Below the pieces are notes generated by a model that was not told where the DNA came from, ran no database searches, and saw only the letters and a list, made by a program, of their open reading frames with translations. Made by a program: the position numbers and the translations under genes. From positions 1-16,751 of the forward strand of contig JBBSUX010000043.1 of NCBI GenBank assembly GCA_038234045.1: 16,751 nt of DNA, in the 5' to 3' direction. Numbering within the stretch: the first letter of the stretch is position 1; each line of letters starts with the position of its first letter. Source of the stretch: JBBSUX01 sp038234045. GTDB lineage: Bacteria > Pseudomonadota > Gammaproteobacteria > Burkholderiales > Burkholderiaceae_C. Shown here piece after piece: positions 1 through 7,883 of the stretch.

Positions 1-313
1 CCGAGGGTACAGCTACCGCCAGATCGGTGCGCGTACCGTCAACGACAAGATCTTCGCTGGCCGCTTCCTGGCAGTGGGAAGCGTGGAATATCAAAGACCC
101 ATCGTCTGGAACGGCAAGCTCACTGATTTTGAGAGTGTCGTGTTCCTCGATGCTGGCGCAGTCGCTGACCATGTGAACGAGCTGAAGGCGAAAGTGGGCA
201 TAGGAACCGGTGTGCGCTGGGCCAGCCCGGTCGGACCGGTACAGGCCGACATTGCCTACGGCGTCGCAGTAAAGGCGCTGCGGCTGCACTTGCGACTTGG
301 ATTCACGTTTTGA
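1..313 (+). CDS. tamA: TamA, C-terminal end of the beta-barrel (partial, 5' end outside window)
   Basis: This is the last ~103 residues of an Omp85-family outer-membrane barrel protein, read in the frame starting at base 2. Visible features are an Arg-Gly-Tyr motif at the very start (the conserved (V)RGF/Y loop that folds back into Omp85 barrels), a strand with AVGSVEYQRPI, the FLDAGAV strand, a GIGTGVRWASPVGPVQADIA segment and a C-terminal LRLGFTF. The terminal Phe is the usual beta-signal recognised by BamA. TamA is the outer-membrane partner of the inner-membrane-anchored TamB, and together they help insert some outer-membrane proteins and move phospholipids across the envelope. The stop codon (311-313) lies 8 bases before the ATG chosen for tamB, so the two are translationally close. 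BamA has a similar barrel end, but the tamB gene directly downstream decides for TamA. Confidence 0.88.
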   Translation, partial: RGYSYRQIGARTVNDKIFAGRFLAVGSVEYQRPIVWNGKLTDFESVVFLDAGAVADHVNELKAKVGIGTGVRWASPVGPVQADIAYGVAVKALRLHLRLGFTF

Positions 314-321
314 CGAAGCGC

Positions 322-3300
322 ATGGCAGACAACGACTCTTTGCAACCCCAAAATTCTTCCGATCACACCACTGGTGCCCTGTCGACGGCACACCCTGCGC
401 CTTCGGATCGACCAGGCCCACCACCAACGTCTCCCCGGCGCAGCCTTGGCTGGCGAATTCTGCGCTGGGTCGGCATCGCGCTGCTGGTACTGGTGCTGCT
501 CGTTGCGGCGCTTCTTGGCGCTGGCTGGATCTGGGCGGGCAGCCAAGGCTCGCTTTCTACCGTTCTTACGCGCGCCGCCGCCTACATGCCAACCGGGCAG
601 ACGTTGCAGAGCCGCGATGTCAGTGGATCAGTGCGCCAAGGCGGCACTATCGGATGGCTGCGCTGGCAGAGTCCCGCGCTTGCCGTCGAAGTGCATGACG
701 CGAGCATCGCCTGGTCATTGCCGCCCCTGCTCGATCACGAGGTAAAACTGGGCGAATTGCACGCGGCTAAGGTCATCGTCGAGCCTGTCGGTATCGCCCC
801 GAAAAAGACAGATTCCCCGCTGCAGCCTCTCGACGGCATCACACTGCCGGTGAATATCGAGCTGCCCTTCCGTATCGACGACATTCACTGGGCCGGGCCG
901 CCGCCGCTCGACGTTTCCGGTCTGACAGGCAACTATGCCTACCGCGATGGCACCCATCATCTGGTGGTCGACGGTGTGGATGTAGCAGACGGCCACTACT
1001 CCGCCAAGATCACATTGCAGGGCGCTGCACCCATGGCTCTCGACGCCGCCTTGCAGGCCCGTCTTCGCGCGCCGGTGCCGGGTTCCGACGCCGCGCCCCT
1101 GACAGTGGCCGGCACCGCAACAGCCAAGGGAACGCTGGCGACGCGGGCAGCGCGCCTGCAGATCGAGGCATCGGTCCAATCCGAGCCAAACGCTACGGCG
1201 ACTCAGCCGGGCGAATCTGCCTCGGGGGCGACATCCCCTGCAGCCAACGGCGAAGCTTTGTCGCCTGCCTCCGACAAAAGTGCGGGCAAGGATGCTACCG
1301 TCAATCCAGAGACAAAAAACCAACCTCTGAGCGCCCGCGTCAACGCGACCGTTCGGCCGTGGCTGGCACAGCCGGTCGAGACCGCCCATGCCGAGCTGCA
1401 AGGCCTGAATCTGGCTCGGCTCTTTCCTCAGCTGCCCGAGACTCTGCTGAGTGGAATCGTGGACGCGGGCCCTGCAACAACGGGTACGGCAAGGACGGAA
1501 AGCACCCCTCCCACGGAATCCGCGCCCGCTTCCGCGCCTACCCCTCCGCAGCCCGCACCGTCAGAAGCGACGATTGCCAACACGGCCTGGCAGATCCAGG
1601 CAGACATCCAGAACGCCGAGCCTGGCCCGTATGACAAAAAGCGCCTGCCGGTCGAGCAGCTGAAGGCCAGCGCGGAGTTGCGCGATGGGGTCTGGCGCAT
1701 CAGTCAGGGCAAGGTCGCACTCGCCGGCGGCAGCATTGCTTTGCAGGGACAGTGGGGACCTGCACCAGCTTCAACGGATCCCGCCAGCATGAACGCTCCG
1801 GCCGCCAGTGACAACGGCGAATCGCCAGGAAGCAGCCAGACAGGCAACACGGTCGTGAAGCCGAAGGCTCCTCCCGCCCCCTGGAACGTGAAGGCCACGC
1901 TGGTCGATATCGCTCCGGGTGGCCTCTACACAGCACTGCGGGGTCCGGCGATTGGCGGTGACGTGACAGCAGAAAGCCGCGGCGATGCAATCGACTTCGA
2001 TCTAGCGCTCAAGGCGGCGCCGGGTGGTGCGGCCAAAGCCGCCGCTGCGGCGCGCAAGCTGGGTGGCAAGGAAGCCTCCACAAATGCGGACACCATCGAC
2101 CTGCGCGGACTGCGCCTGCGCAGTGCCGATGCGACCGGCCGCTTCACCGCGCATGACAGCACCTTGGTGCTGAAGCAACTCCAACTGCTGGCAGCTGATG
2201 CCACGGTGCAAGGCATTGTCACGGCGCAGCTCGCAAAAAAAGCAGGCAGAGCCAAGCTTGCGATCAAGATTCCGGGCGGGACCGCCCAGATCGACGGCGA
2301 AATGGCGCCGACGCGAGGTGAAGGGACAGCGAACATCGCCGTGGCTAACGCTGCGCAGCTGCAGAGCTGGGTGCGTTCCCTCCCGGGTCTAGCCGATGTT
2401 TTCGCCGGTGTGGACCTATCGGGCAACGCCAAGCTCGATACTCGCTGGAAAGGCGGCTATGAAACCGTTCTTCGTCAGCTCGACGGCAAGAACCTCTTGA
2501 AGGGCGAACAGGCCTTCACAGTGTCCGCGCAGCTCGATGCCCCCAGCTTCAACGTGAACCTGGCAGCACCCGCAGCCGAAGCAGTGGCTTCCGCCACAGT
2601 GCAAGCGGCTGATGTGGTCACGGGCAACAATGTGTTGCGCGCCATCAAAAATGAGCAATCAAATACGGCTCAACCACAGCATTTAAAATCGCATTCAGCT
2701 ATCAAATCAGAGAGAAAAAAAGCAGCTGCATTACGTCGATCTCACCCTGGCGGAAACTCAGCGAAGAGGCCAGCAACCCAGGCAAGGAAGTTGGCGGCCA
2801 CGCCTGCAGACACCGCCAGTGTTGCCACAAACGCGCAGGCGCCCACGCAGATATCTTTGCGCCGCCTGCACCTTGATCTTTCAGGAACGCTTGCGGATCT
2901 CCGAATGAGTTTGAAGGGCGATATGCGCAGCGGCGGCTGCAAGGCAATCATCGATACCAGCGTTCGCGGCGGACTCGACGCGCCGGGGCGCTTTCACGCC
3001 AACGTCGCCACGCTGAATCTTTCCGCGAGCGATCCCTCCTTGCCCGGCCCCTGGCAGCTCAAGCTCAGCTCGCCACTCGACGTGCAATTCGATCAGAAGG
3101 CTGCCTCCAAACCTGGCAGCGTTCCACAGCTCTCGGTGCAGGCATCCGCCAGCGGCGCCCAATTGAGTGGTCCGGTGCCCGGCATCGCCGTAATCGCATG
3201 GGATCCGATACGTTTTTCGCAAATCGGAACCGGCAACACCACTCGGTTCCAGCTGCAGTCCAAGGGGACCATCAAGAACCTTCCGATGACCTGGGCCGAA

Positions 3301-5154
3301 GCCTTCGCCAAAGGCAGCAACTCCGCATTGGAAGACGCCGGACTCTCGGGCAATCTGGTGTTCGGTGCTTCGTGGGACATCGATGCGGCCGACGCGCTCA
3401 ACGCCCAGATCGAAGTCGCCCGCACCAGCGGTGACATTCGCGTGCGCACCGGCAACGAAACCGGCAAGGTCATGCAGGTCAGCAGCAGCGGCTCTGGAAA
3501 GGGCGCACAAAGTGTTGCGGCCAAATCGCGCGCACCTACAACAGCCGCCGGCATTCGGGAATTGCGCGTCACGCTGGTTGCCAAGGGCGAAGCAGTGAAT
3601 GCCGAGCTGGTCTGGGACAGCGAACGCGCCGGAAAGATCAACGCCAAGGCCGGCACCCGACTCGCTCGCGTCGGCAGCGGCTGGACCTTGCCGGCCGATG
3701 CTCCACTGACTGGAAGCGTCAAGGCTCGTTTGCCGGATATCGGTGTCTGGGCGATGTTTGCGCCGCCGGGTTGGCGCGTGGCCGGTACGCTCGAAGCAGA
3801 CGCACAGCTCAGTGGCACGCTCAGCGCTCCGCGCTATTCCGGCACCCTGAAAGCAGACGGGCTCTCGGTGATTTCGGTGGTGGATGGCATCGAACTCAAT
3901 AACGGCAAGCTCCGCGCCACGCTTCAGGGCAATCAGGTGCGCATCGAAGAATTCAGTCTGCATGGCGGTACCGGGCCGCAGACGCGCATTGCCGGAATAG
4001 CCGGCAGCCTGACTTCGGCCAGCGAGCTCAGCGCCGACTCCAATGGCGGCGTCATCAATATCACAGGAACGCTCGGATGGGGTCCCGCGGCGGCGGCCGG
4101 TCAATCCAGCGCGAGTCCCGATATCCGCATGGCCCTGACAGCCAAAGCCGACAAGCTGCGGGTTTCGGTGCGCACCGACCGCCAGGTGACCATCTCGGGC
4201 ACGCTCGACGCACGGCTCGAGAACGGCCAGCTTCGTCTGCGCGGCGGAATAGTCACCGACCGCGCTGCAATCATCCTGCCGGACAGCAGTGCGCCCACGC
4301 TCGGCTCCGATGTCCACATTCATTCCGCTGCGCTCGATCGCGCTGCAGCAGAAAAGGCCGCCAAAGACGCAAAGAAAGCGGCGAAGAACACGAAAAATGC
4401 CGCCAAAAAGGGTAGCAACACCCAGCTGCGTACCGCCAAGCCGCCAGACATCGTCGTCACATTCGACCTGGGACCCGATTTCGCCATACAGGGCAAGGGA
4501 ATCACTGCCCGGTTAACGGGCAAGCTCACCATTCGCAGCAGCGAAGGTTTGCAGAGGCCGCCGCGGGTGACGGGAGAGATCCGCATCGCCTCGGGACAGT
4601 ACCGCGCCTACGGGCAGGCCTTGAATATCGAATCGGGGGTCATCAGCTTCAATGGTGTCGTCGATAACCCATCCCTCGACATCGTCGCAATACGGCCGAA
4701 CATTGCGGTGCGCGCGGGCGTGCGGGTGACCGGCTCGGCGCAATCTCCGCAGGTGCGGCTGTTCTCGGATCCCGATCTTCCTGATGCCGAAAAGCTGTCC
4801 TGGGTGATTCTGGGTCGCAGCACGGCCAACGGCGGTGCAGAAGCCGCGCTGTTGCAGCAGGCGGCACTGGCCTTATTGACCGGCAACAAGGGCGGGTCGG
4901 GCGGCATTGCGAAGAAGTTCGGCCTCGACGAAATCGGCTTCAAGGGCCCGGGAAGCGGCGCAGATGCCAGCGCCGCAGCACTCACTTTCGGCAAGCGCAT
5001 CACCAACAAGCTCTACGTGACCTACGAACGCAGTCTGTCGGGTACCGTAGGAGCTCTCTACATCTTCTATGACCTCACCAAGAAGCTCACCTTGCGCGGT
5101 CAGACTGGCCAGCAAAACGGTGTGGATCTGATCTACACGCTCACTTTCAACTAG
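322..5154 (+). CDS. tamB: TamB, translocation/assembly module inner-membrane protein (DUF490)
   Basis: TamB is a very long periplasm-spanning protein (here 1610 aa; E. coli has about 1260) anchored in the inner membrane. It forms a beta-rich groove that bridges to TamA. One hydrophobic anchor is visible at residues ~44-73 (RILRWVGIALLVLVLLVAAL and on), after a Pro-rich cytoplasmic tail. The C-terminal ~240 residues are the conserved DUF490/TamB domain, with SWVILGRSTANGG, a FGLDEIGFKG stretch, LYVTYERSLSG and a final LIYTLTF with C-terminal Asn. The body carries several low-complexity insertions: Ala/Ser/Pro/Thr-rich at ~290-340, ~375-415 and ~480-515, a basic Gln/Ser/Lys-rich stretch at ~774-843, and an Ala/Lys helix at ~1340-1369. 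These account for much of the extra length. I chose the ATG at 322. A TTG at 310 overlapping the tamA stop would add four residues. Neither has a clear ribosome binding site. Confidence 0.9.
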   Translation: MADNDSLQPQNSSDHTTGALSTAHPAPSDRPGPPPTSPRRSLGWRILRWVGIALLVLVLLVAALLGAGWIWAGSQGSLSTVLTRAAAYMPTGQTLQSRDVSGSVRQGGTIGWLRWQSPALAVEVHDASIAWSLPPLLDHEVKLGELHAAKVIVEPVGIAPKKTDSPLQPLDGITLPVNIELPFRIDDIHWAGPPPLDVSGLTGNYAYRDGTHHLVVDGVDVADGHYSAKITLQGAAPMALDAALQARLRAPVPGSDAAPLTVAGTATAKGTLATRAARLQIEASVQSEPNATATQPGESASGATSPAANGEALSPASDKSAGKDATVNPETKNQPLSARVNATVRPWLAQPVETAHAELQGLNLARLFPQLPETLLSGIVDAGPATTGTARTESTPPTESAPASAPTPPQPAPSEATIANTAWQIQADIQNAEPGPYDKKRLPVEQLKASAELRDGVWRISQGKVALAGGSIALQGQWGPAPASTDPASMNAPAASDNGESPGSSQTGNTVVKPKAPPAPWNVKATLVDIAPGGLYTALRGPAIGGDVTAESRGDAIDFDLALKAAPGGAAKAAAAARKLGGKEASTNADTIDLRGLRLRSADATGRFTAHDSTLVLKQLQLLAADATVQGIVTAQLAKKAGRAKLAIKIPGGTAQIDGEMAPTRGEGTANIAVANAAQLQSWVRSLPGLADVFAGVDLSGNAKLDTRWKGGYETVLRQLDGKNLLKGEQAFTVSAQLDAPSFNVNLAAPAAEAVASATVQAADVVTGNNVLRAIKNEQSNTAQPQHLKSHSAIKSERKKAAALRRSHPGGNSAKRPATQARKLAATPADTASVATNAQAPTQISLRRLHLDLSGTLADLRMSLKGDMRSGGCKAIIDTSVRGGLDAPGRFHANVATLNLSASDPSLPGPWQLKLSSPLDVQFDQKAASKPGSVPQLSVQASASGAQLSGPVPGIAVIAWDPIRFSQIGTGNTTRFQLQSKGTIKNLPMTWAEAFAKGSNSALEDAGLSGNLVFGASWDIDAADALNAQIEVARTSGDIRVRTGNETGKVMQVSSSGSGKGAQSVAAKSRAPTTAAGIRELRVTLVAKGEAVNAELVWDSERAGKINAKAGTRLARVGSGWTLPADAPLTGSVKARLPDIGVWAMFAPPGWRVAGTLEADAQLSGTLSAPRYSGTLKADGLSVISVVDGIELNNGKLRATLQGNQVRIEEFSLHGGTGPQTRIAGIAGSLTSASELSADSNGGVINITGTLGWGPAAAAGQSSASPDIRMALTAKADKLRVSVRTDRQVTISGTLDARLENGQLRLRGGIVTDRAAIILPDSSAPTLGSDVHIHSAALDRAAAEKAAKDAKKAAKNTKNAAKKGSNTQLRTAKPPDIVVTFDLGPDFAIQGKGITARLTGKLTIRSSEGLQRPPRVTGEIRIASGQYRAYGQALNIESGVISFNGVVDNPSLDIVAIRPNIAVRAGVRVTGSAQSPQVRLFSDPDLPDAEKLSWVILGRSTANGGAEAALLQQAALALLTGNKGGSGGIAKKFGLDEIGFKGPGSGADASAAALTFGKRITNKLYVTYERSLSGTVGALYIFYDLTKKLTLRGQTGQQNGVDLIYTLTFN
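2641..2730. repeat. AT-rich repeat-like insert inside tamB
   Basis: This ~90-base patch is about 62% A+T, whereas the surrounding gene is strongly GC-rich. It contains two related 15-mers, GCCATCAAAAATGAG (2641-2655) and GCTATCAAATCAGAG (2698-2712), which match at 11 of 15 positions. It is translated in frame as a polar, basic stretch unlike TamB beta-repeats (residues ~774-803). It reminds me of the GCTATCAAA-containing short repeats scattered between genes in Comamonadaceae. That comparison is from memory and not a search. The edges are approximate. Confidence 0.4.
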
Positions 5155-5190
5155 GGTTGCCTGCATCGTGGTGCTGACGCTCATCGGCCC

Positions 5191-5952
5191 TCAGCTGCGG
5201 TGGCTGAACATTGTGTGGGGCCGGTATTCGCACTTGCGCGTGTCGACATACGAGTAGCGCAACTCGATGGGCCGATCCTGGAAGGTGTAGACGATTCGGA
5301 TGATCTCCAGCAGCGGGGCGCCGATATCTGTATCAAGCACCTCTGCCTGCTCCGATATCGCAGCGCAGGCACGTACACGCTCAGCAGTACGGACGACCGA
5401 AACATTGAACTCGTCCTGGTACATCTGGTAGAGCGTGGTGCTTCGGTCGAGCAAGCGCTCTTCGTTCAGACCCTGGAACAGCGAGGCGGGCACATAGATC
5501 TCGTCGAGCGAGGTGGCGCGGCCGCGCAAGGACAGCACGTTCGCAAAATGGAACAAACGCGCCCCCACCTTGACTGCCAAGGCCTTCGCCGCAAACGCGT
5601 CAGCCGTAGTCGTACGAAAGCGCGAAAACTGCACGCCTGGATATTCCTTGTGCCCATCGCGCCCAACCAGATGGAAATAGGAGAACAGGTAGCGGTCATG
5701 GCTGTGGCGGCCCACGAAAGTGCCAAGCCCTTGCTTGCGGACCAGAACCCCCGAAGCAGTGAGCTCATCCACTGCCTTGCGCAATGTTCCCATGCTGACG
5801 CCAAAACGCTCGCACAGCTTTGCCTCCGAAGGAATGGCCTCGCCTGGGCGCCACTCGTTGGAATCGATGGCTTCGGTGATCTGCTTGCGGACCTCCCGGT
5901 ACAGAGGAACGCCGGGCTGCGACCACGCGTTGGTGGATGGATTTCTGGACAT
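5191..5952 (-). CDS. GntR family (HutC/UTRA type) transcriptional regulator
   Basis: This 253-aa protein has an N-terminal winged helix-turn-helix (residues ~16-82: PLYREVRKQI, then PSEAKLCERFGVSMGTLRKA, then VRKQGLGTFV, the classic GntR wing) and a C-terminal UTRA effector-binding domain (~100-243) typical of the HutC subfamily. The start at 5952 is supported by a strong Shine-Dalgarno (complement of 5963-5968, AGGAGG on the minus strand) ten bases upstream. It is divergent from the suyAB-transporter-dehydrogenase operon across a 295-base shared regulatory region, so it most likely controls that operon and itself. HutC-type proteins usually repress until a pathway metabolite binds the UTRA domain. 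Sulfolactate or sulfopyruvate would be the natural inducer here, which is inference. Its 3' end converges on tamB with a 36-base gap and no visible terminator. Confidence 0.9.
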   Translation of the reverse strand: MSRNPSTNAWSQPGVPLYREVRKQITEAIDSNEWRPGEAIPSEAKLCERFGVSMGTLRKAVDELTASGVLVRKQGLGTFVGRHSHDRYLFSYFHLVGRDGHKEYPGVQFSRFRTTTADAFAAKALAVKVGARLFHFANVLSLRGRATSLDEIYVPASLFQGLNEERLLDRSTTLYQMYQDEFNVSVVRTAERVRACAAISEQAEVLDTDIGAPLLEIIRIVYTFQDRPIELRYSYVDTRKCEYRPHTMFSHRS

Positions 5953-6090
5953 GCTGCCAAAGCCTCCTCAGTGATTCATTGCCAGTTGAGAGCGCTTTTC
6001 CGGATCGAAGTCAAAGCGTGCCTTCATCCATGTTGCGCACGATTGGGGCCACTCTTACGGCTCGTTCACCGTCGAATCGACGCGCCCTCG

Positions 6091-6110
6091 CCTCCGGGGA
6101 ATCCCAGAGG
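6091..6110. promoter_or_regulatory. Imperfect palindrome between the divergent regulator and suyA (candidate operator)
   Basis: The 20 bases read CCTCCGGGGAATCCCAGAGG. The arms CCTC and GAGG, and GGG and CCC, are complementary, separated by one C/A mismatch on each arm with GAAT at the centre. A partial half-copy (CCTCGGG) follows at 6124-6130. The site lies about 64 bases upstream of the candidate -35 of the suy promoter and about 140 bases upstream of the regulator start. It could be an operator or a chance hairpin. Confidence 0.35.
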
Positions 6111-6164
6111 CAACGGAGATATACCTCGGGAAAACACTAATGATTTTAAGCCCTTCTCATTCAG

Positions 6165-6189
6165 GTCATCTAGTTGATTGATTGGTGAC
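6165..6189. promoter_or_regulatory. Short inverted repeat overlapping the candidate suy -35 region
   Basis: GTCATC (6165-6170) and GGTGAC (6184-6189) form an inverted repeat with five of six positions complementary, separated by 13 bases that contain a tandem TTGATTGATT. Its position over the candidate -35 box would suit a repressor site for the divergent GntR protein. The arms are short, so chance is a real alternative. Confidence 0.25.
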
Positions 6190-6202
6190 GCGGGGCTCTA
6201 AT
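6174..6202 (+). promoter_or_regulatory. Candidate sigma-70 promoter of the suyAB operon
   Basis: The -35 box is TTGATT (6174-6179), followed by a 17-base spacer and a -10 box TCTAAT (6197-6202, five of six consensus positions). Transcription would start near 6209, giving a leader of about 40 bases that ends in a good ribosome binding site (AAGGAG, 6234-6239) before the suyA ATG. Confidence 0.5.
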
Positions 6203-6247
6203 GAGCCATCAAAGCGGCCCTGCCACACATCAGAAGGAGAGAAGGCA

Positions 6248-6529
6248 ATGATTCATTTCGTGGTTCACGAAGACGGCGACTCGGTGGGCACCATCGTGGT
6301 CGAAGGCATCAACAGCGGTGACAAGCTCACCGGCTGGGTAATGGAGCAGGACAAGACAGTCACGCTGCCCACCATCAGCGCGATTCCGATCGGACACAAG
6401 ATCGCTTTGAAGGATCTGAAGAAGGATGACACCGTTATCAAATACGGCGTCGATATCGGCAAGGTCGTGGCTCCGATCAAGGCGGGTGAGCACCTGCACG
6501 TTCACAACGTCAAGACCAAGCGCTGGTAA
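6248..6529 (+). CDS. suyA: (R)-sulfolactate sulfo-lyase small subunit (SAF/UxaA N-terminal domain)
   Basis: This 93-aa protein consists of a single SAF-type domain, the module found at the N-terminus of altronate dehydratase UxaA. The conserved part reads GHKIALKDL, VIKYGVDIGKVVAPIKAGEH and LHVHNVKT. In sulfolactate degraders this domain is a separate small subunit (SuyA). With SuyB it cleaves the C-S bond of (R)-3-sulfolactate to pyruvate and sulfite in the cytoplasm. The start is the ATG at 6248, preceded at eight bases by AAGGAG (6234-6239). An in-frame TTG at 6182 would add 22 residues with no family resemblance and would lie upstream of the candidate -10 box. It is the first gene of the operon, and suyB follows after 48 bases. 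The alternative is the small subunit of a split sugar-acid dehydratase. The neighbouring slcC- and comC-like genes favour SuyA. Confidence 0.75.
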   Translation: MIHFVVHEDGDSVGTIVVEGINSGDKLTGWVMEQDKTVTLPTISAIPIGHKIALKDLKKDDTVIKYGVDIGKVVAPIKAGEHLHVHNVKTKRW

Positions 6530-6577
6530 ATCGGCGCCCGCCCGTCCAGCCCACCCCAAGGTTTCAAAGGATTGAAG

Positions 6578-7747
6578 ATGATCAGCAAGAGTACCCAGTT
6601 CCAAGGCTATCGCCGTGAAAACGGCCGTGTCGGCGTGCGTAACCACGTCATCATTCTGCCGGTGGACGACATTTCGAACGCCGCCTGCGAGGCCGTGGCC
6701 AACAACATCAAGGGCACGATCGCAATACCCCATCCGTACGGCCGGCTGCAATTTGGCGCGGATCTGGAACTGCATTTCCGCACCTTGATCGGAACAGGCT
6801 CCAACCCCAACGTGGCAGCGGTGGTCGTGATAGGAATCGAGGAAGGTTGGACGAAGAAAATTGTTGACGCCATAGCCGCCACCGGCAAACCGGTGAAGGG
6901 TTATTCGATCGAGCTCCACGGCGATCACGACACGATCATGCGTGCCTCTAAAGGCGCGCGCGAGCTGGTGCAGTGGGCCTCGGAGAAGCAGCGTGAAACC
7001 TGCCCGATCTCCGACCTGTGGGTGTCCACCAAATGCGGCGAATCCGACACCACGTCGGGGTGCGGTTCGAACCCGACCGTCGGTAATGCGTTCGACAAGC
7101 TGTACGACCTTGGGACTACGCTCTGCTTCGGCGAAACGACCGAGCTCACCGGAGGCGAACACCTCGTCGCCGAACGCTGCCGCACACCCAAGATACGTGA
7201 AGAGTTCATGGGTATGTTCAACCGTTACCAGGAGCTCATCGATCGGCACAAGACATCCGACCTGTCCGATTCCCAGCCCACCAAGGGAAACATCGCCGGC
7301 GGTTTGACGACGATCGAAGAAAAGGCGTTGGGCAATATCCAGAAGATCGGCAAGAAGTGCATGGTCGACGGCGTGCTCGACAAGGCCGAAACACCCACCG
7401 GACCCGGCTTGTGGTTCATGGATTCGTCTTCCGCAGCAGCCGAGATGGTTACCTTGTGCGCGGCTTCGGGCTATGCGGTGCACTTCTTTCCCACCGGCCA
7501 GGGCAATGTCATCGGCAATCCGATCCTGCCGGTGATCAAGCTCTGTGCCAATCCGCGCACCGTTCGCACCATGGGCGAACACATCGACGTCGACACCTCC
7601 AGTTTGCTGCAGCGGGAAATGAATCTGGATCAGGCAGGCGACTCACTGCTCGACATGATGCTGCGGACCGCCAATGGCAGGTTGACCGCAGCCGAAGCAC
7701 TGGGACATCGGGAGTTCACTCTGACCCGGCTCTACGAAAGCGCTTGA
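6578..7747 (+). CDS. suyB: (R)-sulfolactate sulfo-lyase large subunit (UxaA family)
   Basis: This 389-aa protein is the catalytic part of the UxaA/GarD/SuyB lyase family. Family signatures are GYRRENGRVGVRNHVIILP near the N-terminus (residues 10-28), STKCGESDTTSGCGSNPTVG at 150-169 with Cys153 and Cys162, NIAGGLTTIEEKALGNIQKI at 238-257, and GLWFMDSSSAAAEM followed by FFPTGQGNVIGNPILPVIK near the C-terminus. UxaA and GarD relatives use iron, and the conserved Cys/His/Glu residues are candidate ligands. With SuyA it would release sulfite from (R)-3-sulfolactate and leave pyruvate. The chosen ATG (6578) has AAAGGA (6566-6571) six bases upstream. A TTG two codons earlier is less likely. The sequence alone cannot exclude a sugar-acid substrate such as altronate, because the families share these motifs. 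Substrate assignment rests on the operon. Confidence 0.75.
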   Translation: MISKSTQFQGYRRENGRVGVRNHVIILPVDDISNAACEAVANNIKGTIAIPHPYGRLQFGADLELHFRTLIGTGSNPNVAAVVVIGIEEGWTKKIVDAIAATGKPVKGYSIELHGDHDTIMRASKGARELVQWASEKQRETCPISDLWVSTKCGESDTTSGCGSNPTVGNAFDKLYDLGTTLCFGETTELTGGEHLVAERCRTPKIREEFMGMFNRYQELIDRHKTSDLSDSQPTKGNIAGGLTTIEEKALGNIQKIGKKCMVDGVLDKAETPTGPGLWFMDSSSAAAEMVTLCAASGYAVHFFPTGQGNVIGNPILPVIKLCANPRTVRTMGEHIDVDTSSLLQREMNLDQAGDSLLDMMLRTANGRLTAAEALGHREFTLTRLYESA

Positions 7748-7755
7748 TCTACGCT

Positions 7756-7776
7756 TTCGTGTGCAGTCCACACGAA
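7756..7776 (+). promoter_or_regulatory. Perfect 8-bp stem-loop just after suyB
   Basis: TTCGTGTG (7756-7763) and CACACGAA (7769-7776) pair perfectly around a 5-base loop. The stem begins eight bases after the suyB stop codon. No T-run follows, so it is not a classical intrinsic terminator. It could protect the 3' end of a processed suyAB transcript or cause partial termination. Confidence 0.5.
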
Positions 7777-7839
7777 GTCGTCGAATGCACCACCGCCAAT
7801 CCGTCCGCAAAGCGCCAACTTCAAGAGCCAGGGCAGTTC

Positions 7840-7861
7840 TCCGGCGACATCCGTCGCCGGA
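7840..7861 (+). promoter_or_regulatory. Perfect 9-bp GC-rich stem-loop before the receptor gene
   Basis: TCCGGCGAC (7840-7848) and GTCGCCGGA (7853-7861) pair perfectly around a 4-base loop. The stem ends eight bases before the ribosome binding site AAGGAG (7870-7875) of the TctC-type receptor gene. It would leave that site open while forming a barrier to 5' decay, which would raise receptor mRNA relative to the rest of the operon. This role is inference. Confidence 0.5.
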
Positions 7862-7883
7862 CCACACGCAAGGAGACAGTTGT

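Noticed and set aside
2881..4323. Long minus-strand frame (480 codons) inside tamB
   Set aside because: Typical antisense shadow in GC-rich DNA. It has no recognisable domain, while tamB continues through the region with family features on both sides.
5155..5190. Bidirectional terminator between the convergent tamB and gntR genes
   Set aside because: No GC-rich stem followed by a T-run is visible on either strand in the 36 bases.
5200..6177. Long plus-strand reading frame (325 codons) opposite the GntR gene
   Set aside because: It is a codon-bias shadow of the GntR gene. The translation shows no domain and the minus-strand protein has clear HTH and UTRA motifs.
6182..6247. Longer suyA from a TTG at 6182
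   Set aside because: The extra 22 residues do not look like the SAF domain, the TTG would lie upstream of the candidate -10 box, and the ATG at 6248 has a well-placed AAGGAG.
6248..7747. Altronate dehydratase (UxaA) split into two genes
   Set aside because: The family is shared, and no uronate pathway gene (mannonate or tagaturonate reductase, isomerase, KDG kinase) is nearby. The slcC- and comC-like genes and TTT transporter fit sulfolactate better. Kept as the main alternative.
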